A DNA stretch of 43,396 nt from Candidatus Neomarinimicrobiota bacterium (lineage in GTDB: Bacteria; Fidelibacterota; SORT01): contig JADFGO010000008.1 of assembly GCA_022567655.1 (NCBI GenBank), positions 1 to 43,396 of the forward strand. The letters are read 5' to 3'. Positions 38,122-43,396 of the stretch are shown in pieces; position 1 is the stretch's first letter, and every line of letters starts with the position of its first letter. A model generated the notes under the pieces. It was not told the DNA's origin and searched no databases. It was given only the letters and a program-made list of their open reading frames with translations. A program made the translations under genes and the position numbers.

Positions 38122-40314
38122 ATGATACGTTCTATAGATCTATTCCGGTCTTCGAGTCGCCCTAAGGTAACACAGGTTAATAACGATGAATCAGCAGCCG
38201 AGAAGAGCTGTATATTGGTGGTCGCCGCCTCGTCACAAATTCACAGCACCTTAGAGCAGGCTCTGGAGAGTCTCGGAATGGAGCTCGTAATTCTCGGATC
38301 CGGTGAAGCGGCGAGTGAATTTCTTCTTAAGAATACAGCATCGGTGGTAATCGCGGAAATTAATCTGCCGATGATGAACGGATTGACACTGGCACGGAAG
38401 ATAAAAGAAAACCGATCGCTTCAAAACACTCCGATTCTTCTCGTGAGCGATTCCGCAGAAGGACCCGATAAAGTTTTGGGTATGGAGACAGGAGCGGACG
38501 ATTATATCACGCTGCCGATCAACCCTGCGGAGCTGCGGAGCAGGGTAATGTCTTTGCTTTCAAGGACGCCGAACGAACCGGCGGACGATTCGTCTGCCTC
38601 AGACCGGATCGAGACAGAAGTAGATTCCGGAGCCGGCGCAGTGGCTATTCCCGTAGATGAAATAGGTCTGGAAACGGCCGATGAACCTGAACCTCAACCG
38701 GTCGAGGGGCTTTCTGCGTCGGACGAGACCGCCGCAGCAGAATCAGAGCCTGATCCGACTCATGAACCGGTCGGAGCAGCTGGGACTTCAACAGGAGTGG
38801 TTGATGTTCCCGAATCCGGCATGGGTGATGATGCTGTTAACCCTCTCAAGGTCCCAGCCGGGAATGCGGTCACTCCCGAGAGCGACGTCGTTCAAGAGGA
38901 AGTCGAACAGCCGCCGGCTGAAACGAGCGAGGAACCCGGGGTTGCGGATCAGGTCGAAGAGACGGATCAGGAGATGGACAGTCTTGATGCGGGATCAATG
39001 TTGGACGATATATTCGGCGGCTCCGGAGAGTTGACAAAACCGTCCCCGACGTCAGTCCCTGCCGATCCGGCGGCAGCTGCTCAGGAATCAGTTCCTGTAG
39101 AAATTGACCGGCAGGGAGTTGTCGATTCTCCTTCCGAAGCGGTCAGCCAGGTACCTTCACCGGTGGAGACAGCGCCTCAAATCCAGCAGGAACAAATTAC
39201 GGAGGCTCCCGTTCAACCTCCTCAACCGCCCGTACCGGTTGAACAAAATATCGAAAAGAGTACGATTATACCCGCTGACCAACAGGCAGCGCCTTCCGCT
39301 GAACTGCCTGATTCACCGGTTCCCCCGGGGGGAGTCGGTGAAGTTTCACAACCTCAACCTCAAGCGGAGGTTTTACCCGAATACGACTTTAATGAGGAAG
39401 TAGACCACAAGGAAGTATATTCAACGGCTTTATCTGATCTGAGGGAGTTCGAGAGTGCCGTTGTGAGCGGCGCCGAATATGATTTTAATTCTCTTATACG
39501 GGGCGCAAGACGGATAGTTTCTTCCGTCAATCAGTCGAATTACCTTCAGATACGCGCCATGGGCAGAAGAGAGGGTAACGATTTTCCCGTTCACTCGCTC
39601 AACGTCGGTATCTATTCCGTGAAACTCTCCACCGGATTAAAGTATGAGAATAAACTCATGGTTGAATTAGCTCTATCGGCTCTTTTACACGACGTGGGGA
39701 TGCTATTTATATCCGATGAGATTCGGAAGGCACAAAGGAAACTTTCCGACGAGGAAATGGATACACTCAAGAATCATCCGATCAAGGGAAGCGAGTATCT
39801 GGCAAACGCCATACTAACAAGACCTGAACTCGCTCAGTTCGGATTTCTACCGACTGTGGCTTTGCAGGAACATGAAAGGATGAACGGGGCGGGCTATCCT
39901 AACGCTGTTGCAGGCGACGAGATACACGATTATGCTAAAATAGTGGCGATAATCGATATGTATGAGGCTGTATCGCACCCCTCGTCGTACAGGAGTGAAT
40001 ATCTGGCATACGAGGCTCTTCAGAAGGTTGTGGCGCTCAAAGATTCGCACTTCGACGTTAAATTTCTGAGAGCTCTTGTGAGGGAGATTTCCGTATTTCC
40101 GATCGACTCGATTGTCAGATTGAATAACGGGGATATCGGAAAGGTCATCGGTCTTGATCCTTCGCATCCGATGCGACCGAAGCTCGATCTACTTTGCAAT
40201 GCCGACGGGGTACCTTATGACGAAGGGAAGGAGATAGAGCTGGCGAAATCACCTTTCCTTTACGTTGAGACTCCGGTTTCGGAGGAAGAATTCGAAAAAT
40301 TATTTAAGAACTGA
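38122..40314 (+). CDS. Degenerate receiver plus HD-GYP-like domain regulator with long Pro/Glu-rich linker
   Basis: 730 residues. Residues 29-147 align with a response-regulator receiver ('CILVVAASSQIHS', 'VVIAEINLPMMNGLTLARKI', 'TPILLVSDSAEG', 'GADDYITLPINPAELR'). Key residues are changed: the acidic pair is Ala35-Ala36, the phosphoacceptor position is Glu79, and the switch Lys is Leu131. Residues 150-425 are low-complexity, rich in Pro, Glu, Ala and Ser. An HD-GYP-like domain follows with His523-Asp524 in 'LLHDVGML', His584-Glu585 in 'EHERMNGAGYP' and GAGYP at 589-593. HD-GYP enzymes hydrolyse cyclic-di-GMP; here the HDxGK Lys is Met527, so activity is open. ATG 38122 has GGAG 5 bases upstream. 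Confidence 0.8.
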   Translation: MIRSIDLFRSSSRPKVTQVNNDESAAEKSCILVVAASSQIHSTLEQALESLGMELVILGSGEAASEFLLKNTASVVIAEINLPMMNGLTLARKIKENRSLQNTPILLVSDSAEGPDKVLGMETGADDYITLPINPAELRSRVMSLLSRTPNEPADDSSASDRIETEVDSGAGAVAIPVDEIGLETADEPEPQPVEGLSASDETAAAESEPDPTHEPVGAAGTSTGVVDVPESGMGDDAVNPLKVPAGNAVTPESDVVQEEVEQPPAETSEEPGVADQVEETDQEMDSLDAGSMLDDIFGGSGELTKPSPTSVPADPAAAAQESVPVEIDRQGVVDSPSEAVSQVPSPVETAPQIQQEQITEAPVQPPQPPVPVEQNIEKSTIIPADQQAAPSAELPDSPVPPGGVGEVSQPQPQAEVLPEYDFNEEVDHKEVYSTALSDLREFESAVVSGAEYDFNSLIRGARRIVSSVNQSNYLQIRAMGRREGNDFPVHSLNVGIYSVKLSTGLKYENKLMVELALSALLHDVGMLFISDEIRKAQRKLSDEEMDTLKNHPIKGSEYLANAILTRPELAQFGFLPTVALQEHERMNGAGYPNAVAGDEIHDYAKIVAIIDMYEAVSHPSSYRSEYLAYEALQKVVALKDSHFDVKFLRALVREISVFPIDSIVRLNNGDIGKVIGLDPSHPMRPKLDLLCNADGVPYDEGKEIELAKSPFLYVETPVSEEEFEKLFKN

Positions 40315-40338
40315 TTTAATTATACAAAGAGGTGACAT

Positions 40339-40713
40339 ATGGGATTCAATAAAATATTAGTTGTTGACGACGAAGAGGACATAAGAACAACCCTTTCGCT
40401 GTTTCTTGAGTCAAAGTGCGAAGAGGTACTGGATGCGGACGGGGTCGCGCAAACCATATATCACCTCAACAGGGCGATTCCCGATATCATATTTCTGGAC
40501 GTAATGCTGCCCGGTCTCGACGGCATTGAAATCCTTCAGATGATAAAGAAATATGATGAAAACGTACCGGTTATAATGATGTCAGGATACGCTACCGAGG
40601 AGATGGCGAAAAAATCGCTGAGTATAGGGGCTTACGACTATGTCAGGAAACCGTTTAATCTGGACAGGATCAGCTCCATGCTGTCTGTAATTGAATTAGC
40701 GAACTTCGCTTAG
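40339..40713 (+). CDS. Single-domain response regulator (receiver)
   Basis: 124 residues, one receiver domain with all key residues: Asp10-Asp11 in 'LVVDDEED', phosphoacceptor Asp54 in 'IIFLDVMLPG', Ser82 in 'MMSGYA' and Lys104 in 'YVRKPF'. It has no output domain, so it must act by protein contact, as CheY or Spo0F do; the tail after the receiver is only a few residues. ATG 40339 has 'gaggtga' as SD. It lies 24 bases after the HD-GYP gene, probably in one unit, and could be the phosphorylatable partner of its dead receiver. Its stop overlaps the convergent gene by 4 bases. No histidine kinase is nearby. Confidence 0.9.
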   Translation: MGFNKILVVDDEEDIRTTLSLFLESKCEEVLDADGVAQTIYHLNRAIPDIIFLDVMLPGLDGIEILQMIKKYDENVPVIMMSGYATEEMAKKSLSIGAYDYVRKPFNLDRISSMLSVIELANFA

Positions 40714-41129
40714 TCGGTATAGCGGTTGTATTCTTTCAATATACATCTGTCCATTATTACCTCAAGACCGCCGGATACGGCAATTTCCGCCGCCTGTTCG
40801 TTTATAACACCCTCCTGAAACCATATTCCTTTAGCGCCTATTTTGACCGCTTCTTCGGCTACGGATATCAGTTCCGAGGAACGCCTGAATACATCGACCA
40901 GATCAACGTTCACCCCGATATCCAGAAGGCTCGGGAACGATTCCATTCCCATCACTCTTTCGTAATTCGGATTTACCGGAATAACATCGTATCCGACACT
41001 CAAAAGAAACCGGGTGATGCTGTTGCTTGCTCTCCACGGCTTTTCGGAAGCGCCGTAAACGGCAATTGTTTTACTTTTGCGCAGTACTTTTCGGATTACC
41101 TTTTCGTTCTGATATTTCTCAATGTCCAA
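40710..41129 (-). CDS. CoA-binding protein, YccU-like
   Basis: 139 residues, a stand-alone CoA-binding Rossmann domain. 'TIAVYGASEKPWRASNSITRFL' is the nucleotide-binding start, and 'GYDVIPVNPNYERVMGMESFPSL', 'VDLVDVFRRSSEL' and 'GAKGIWFQEGVINEQAAEIA' are the family blocks. Its role in the cell is not well defined. The start is TTG 41129 on the minus strand with 'gagg' 7 bases upstream. Its stop overlaps that of the convergent response regulator gene in the bases TTAG, leaving no room for a terminator between them. Confidence 0.88.
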   Translation of the reverse strand: MDIEKYQNEKVIRKVLRKSKTIAVYGASEKPWRASNSITRFLLSVGYDVIPVNPNYERVMGMESFPSLLDIGVNVDLVDVFRRSSELISVAEEAVKIGAKGIWFQEGVINEQAAEIAVSGGLEVIMDRCILKEYNRYTD

Positions 41130-41225
41130 AAATCAACCTCATTACCGAATAAGGTATTCAATCGGTCTGGTGATTGTTCCGGCTTTCTCGATTGCTCACG
41201 ATTATACACAGGGATTAAACTACTT

Positions 41226-43396
41226 TCAAGCATAAAGCCCGGTTAAGCGGCGTCTCTTCACTTCCGGATTTCTGCTTACCGCGCAGCTGACGCTCACCTC
41301 GCCAAAGCCGATTGATTCGAACCTTCGGGTCAACAGATGAATATTTTCCGATATCAGTTCAAGGTATTCCCGGCGCTTTATGATGAGCGTGGCAACTACG
41401 CCGGTCTTAAGCTTACGCAGGGAAATTTCGATCGGTCCTATCGGCTCGGGGGAGAGCTTGAGCGAGATACTGAAATCCTCATCGTCTCCGGCGGATTCTT
41501 TTTTGGAAAACCGGAAATTAGCCTGACCGTCGTCCGGTGTGTTCGGGAACGGGAGTATGAATTGGAAGAGTCCTTCTTTTCTTGAATTGTCCATTTGAAA
41601 AATTTCCAACCGCTCAAGTGCCGTGGATAAGGACTTTAATAGAGATTCGACTTCCTTCACGCTCTTTTTCGTTGAGTGTCGGTTAATTTCTTCTTTGATT
41701 CTGAGCAATTCGTTTTTAACCGTTTCGGTGAGCTGTTCAACCTGTTTGGAAATCGCCCGTGAATGGTTGATCAGTCGATTATTTATGGTTGAATCGTCCA
41801 ACAACGAGCTCATTTTAATTAACGACTTCTGATCAGGCTTTCCGGTCGAAATAGCTATCAACAACTCAAGAATCCCCTTCATTCCTTCATTATTGCCCGT
41901 ATGGACTTCGGATTGAGAGATGAGTTCGAGGTAATCATTTGCGCTTCGGGCGACAGCGGAAGATAGAGAATCCAAGGGTTTGAGCAGCTGCCAGGTAGTT
42001 TCGTTCAACGGCATCCGCGAGGTTACCGCTCTGACGGCGCGCTCTATTTTCATCGTACCCGGCTTATCTCTGTCAGCTCCCGAATAACTCTCCAGATAAT
42101 TTGCTATTTTTTTAATCAACGCCTGTGCGGGGTCTAACTGACGGGCTATTAAACGGGCGGCGATCTTTCTTTCCAAGGAGTTCAGGTTACTCCCCGGTTC
42201 AGCCGGATAGTCTTCTATTTTTTGTAAAGAATCCGGCGATTTTCCGGCGATGACCGCGCTGATTGAGCGCTCAAGAGAGTGCAATTTGATTAACACCCTG
42301 ACGTTGTCCGAGAATAACTTTGCAGGAGAAATTTTTTCTATGGCGGAGTTTAATTCGGTCTGTACTTTTTGCAGAATCTTTCGTGCGTCGTTTTCTTTGA
42401 TTTGAGACAGAGGGAAGGAAATCTGCTTTTTAAGTTCCTGCGGAACTTCGACAGCTAAAGCGATGGAGAGTTTAATGAGGTCTGCGAAGCGGACGGTTTT
42501 TCCCGACAGTAAACCGGAAAGCCGTTTAGTGATTTCATGAAGTTTATCTATTCCATCGGGGAGGTTGAGTGCCTGAGAGGAATCGTTGTCAAGCAGGGCG
42601 GATAAAATTCGGCTGACGTTATAGCGGCTCTCGGCTACTCTGCTGATGAAAACAGCATTTTCGAAAGACCGGTTCAGTTTCATACTTTTCAACAACAGCG
42701 CCGCCTTCATCAGAGACTTTATCTCCTGTCGAGATCCGGTTTTGACCGGAAATGCCGAAATAGTGTCAGTGAGTGATTTTATCTCATCCCGTGTTACGGG
42801 ATGGTCCGATTCGAGAAGCGCTTCTAATGCGATAAGATTGAGGGAATCAGGTATCACACCGAGGTAGTTCAGGCTTTGCGCCGCCCGGATGAAATATAAA
42901 CGTGACAGCATAGACGTTTCCGGAGCCGGATTGTGTGAGCCGGATGATTTCTCAAACAGGGTCTGAAAGAATTCCATACCCGCCTTTATAGCCCTATACT
43001 TTTCTGAGGAGAGTTCGTTGTTCGAAAGTGTGGAGAGTTGGGAGGATAGTTTATTAAAAAGCATTCTTCTTAACGGCGGGAAATTATTATGGCTGCTAAA
43101 ATTTTTCTCGGCTATGCTGCGGGAGATTCTCGCTTCACCGTCGATTCCGAGCGAACCGATGAGAGCCCTTAATTCTAAGGAGTTGAGCGGACGCTCGAGT
43201 CCTTTTTCGATCAATTCGCCCGTGTTTTTCAGCAGCGGAGACGGAACAATTCCTCTGCTTTCGAGGAATGCGGATATCGATGACAGTTCATCGGAAAAAG
43301 CGGTTAGTCCGCCGGGAGGCTGGTTTTTCAGCCCGGAAATAAGTTGATAATAAGAGTTGTCATGCGGAGGCTCGAAAGAATCCGGGAGATTTATGG
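41226..43396 (-). CDS. Large helical protein with FliK-like C-terminal domain (N-terminus outside window)
   Basis: The frame is open to the last base of the window, so the gene begins beyond it; a TTG at 43214 could be mistaken for a start, but about 60 more codons without a stop precede it. At least 720 residues are visible. Most are amphipathic helix and low-complexity Ser/Leu/Lys/Glu. The last ~80 residues, 'FSISLKLSPEPIGPIEISLR' then 'GVVATLIIKRREYLELI' and 'HLLTRRFESIGFGEVSVSC', fit the C-terminal domain of flagellar hook-length control protein FliK (pattern: L-x-P-x-x-L-G-x-V-x-V). No other flagellar gene is in the window, so a flagellar role is not shown. Confidence 0.55.
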   Translation of the reverse strand, partial: INLPDSFEPPHDNSYYQLISGLKNQPPGGLTAFSDELSSISAFLESRGIVPSPLLKNTGELIEKGLERPLNSLELRALIGSLGIDGEARISRSIAEKNFSSHNNFPPLRRMLFNKLSSQLSTLSNNELSSEKYRAIKAGMEFFQTLFEKSSGSHNPAPETSMLSRLYFIRAAQSLNYLGVIPDSLNLIALEALLESDHPVTRDEIKSLTDTISAFPVKTGSRQEIKSLMKAALLLKSMKLNRSFENAVFISRVAESRYNVSRILSALLDNDSSQALNLPDGIDKLHEITKRLSGLLSGKTVRFADLIKLSIALAVEVPQELKKQISFPLSQIKENDARKILQKVQTELNSAIEKISPAKLFSDNVRVLIKLHSLERSISAVIAGKSPDSLQKIEDYPAEPGSNLNSLERKIAARLIARQLDPAQALIKKIANYLESYSGADRDKPGTMKIERAVRAVTSRMPLNETTWQLLKPLDSLSSAVARSANDYLELISQSEVHTGNNEGMKGILELLIAISTGKPDQKSLIKMSSLLDDSTINNRLINHSRAISKQVEQLTETVKNELLRIKEEINRHSTKKSVKEVESLLKSLSTALERLEIFQMDNSRKEGLFQFILPFPNTPDDGQANFRFSKKESAGDDEDFSISLKLSPEPIGPIEISLRKLKTGVVATLIIKRREYLELISENIHLLTRRFESIGFGEVSVSCAVSRNPEVKRRRLTGLYA

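Noticed and set aside
1-43396. tRNA, rRNA or transposase genes
   Set aside because: I looked for cloverleaf-like CCA-ended segments, rRNA core motifs and DDE/HUH transposase signatures and saw none; a dedicated scan was not possible.

Overview
This window looks like a chromosomal stretch of a Gram-negative, free-living bacterium of the FCB (Fibrobacteres-Chlorobi-Bacteroidetes) side of the tree. The Gram-negative character comes from two TonB-receptor-like outer-membrane barrels, a Wza-type exporter, a lipoprotein transglycosylase and a heptose-adenylyltransferase domain. FCB affinity is suggested by a DUF2851 protein and a 31-residue basic AURKAIP1/COX24-like ribosomal peptide. Strong Shine-Dalgarno (SD) sequences, some matching the full anti-SD, argue against Bacteroidota proper, where SD use is largely lost. 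A Marinimicrobia-like lineage would fit, but that is inference. Most genes point to the + strand, are tightly packed and overlap by 1-14 bases. Fifteen of the 38 genes whose starts are visible begin with TTG or GTG.

Region 1 (1-5.7 kb) holds the 3' end of a YhaM-like HD nuclease, an ECF vitamin-transporter S component and a plug-bearing outer-membrane barrel. These converge on a BtuB-like TonB receptor preceded by a cobalamin riboswitch with a terminator. Region 2 (5.7-11.7 kb) is one long operon: NlpC/P60 peptidase, HNH protein, trpS, scpA, scpB, rluB and an uncharacterised 569-residue Rossmann protein. Region 3 (11.75-12.44 kb) has no gene and is packed with repeats. Its main feature is five GTAG-flanked hairpins in strictly alternating orientation, which match the layout of REP/BIME elements mobilised by RAYT transposases.

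Region 4 (12.4-20.8 kb) is housekeeping: cmk, an S1 protein with a repeated acidic tail, a SAM-hydrolase-family enzyme (DUF62), a zinc-ribbon protein, a YbbR protein, tsaD and a membrane VWA protein. Region 5 (20.9-26.4 kb) is a short exopolysaccharide cassette: UDP-glucose dehydrogenase, dTDP-glucose dehydratase, a Wza-like exporter, a priming glycosyl-phosphotransferase and a short secreted protein that may be a remnant. Its first gene lies behind a palindrome that covers the SD and start codon.

Region 6 (26.6-37.2 kb) carries serS, plsC, DUF2851, a heptose-phosphate adenylyltransferase domain, an MltD-like transglycosylase, sppA, an HU/IHF protein, the 31-residue basic peptide, an S1/P1-nuclease-like secreted enzyme, xseA, xseB and nadK. 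Region 7 (37.2-43.4 kb) is a regulatory segment: an ExeA-like ATPase, a degenerate-receiver/HD-GYP protein, an intact receiver, and on the opposite strand a CoA-binding protein and a large FliK-like protein that runs off the window.

No tRNA, rRNA, CRISPR array, prophage or transposase gene was found. The strongest candidates for something unusual are the REP-like array, the pseudo-receiver/HD-GYP protein, the S1 tail duplication and the hairpin over the ugd start.
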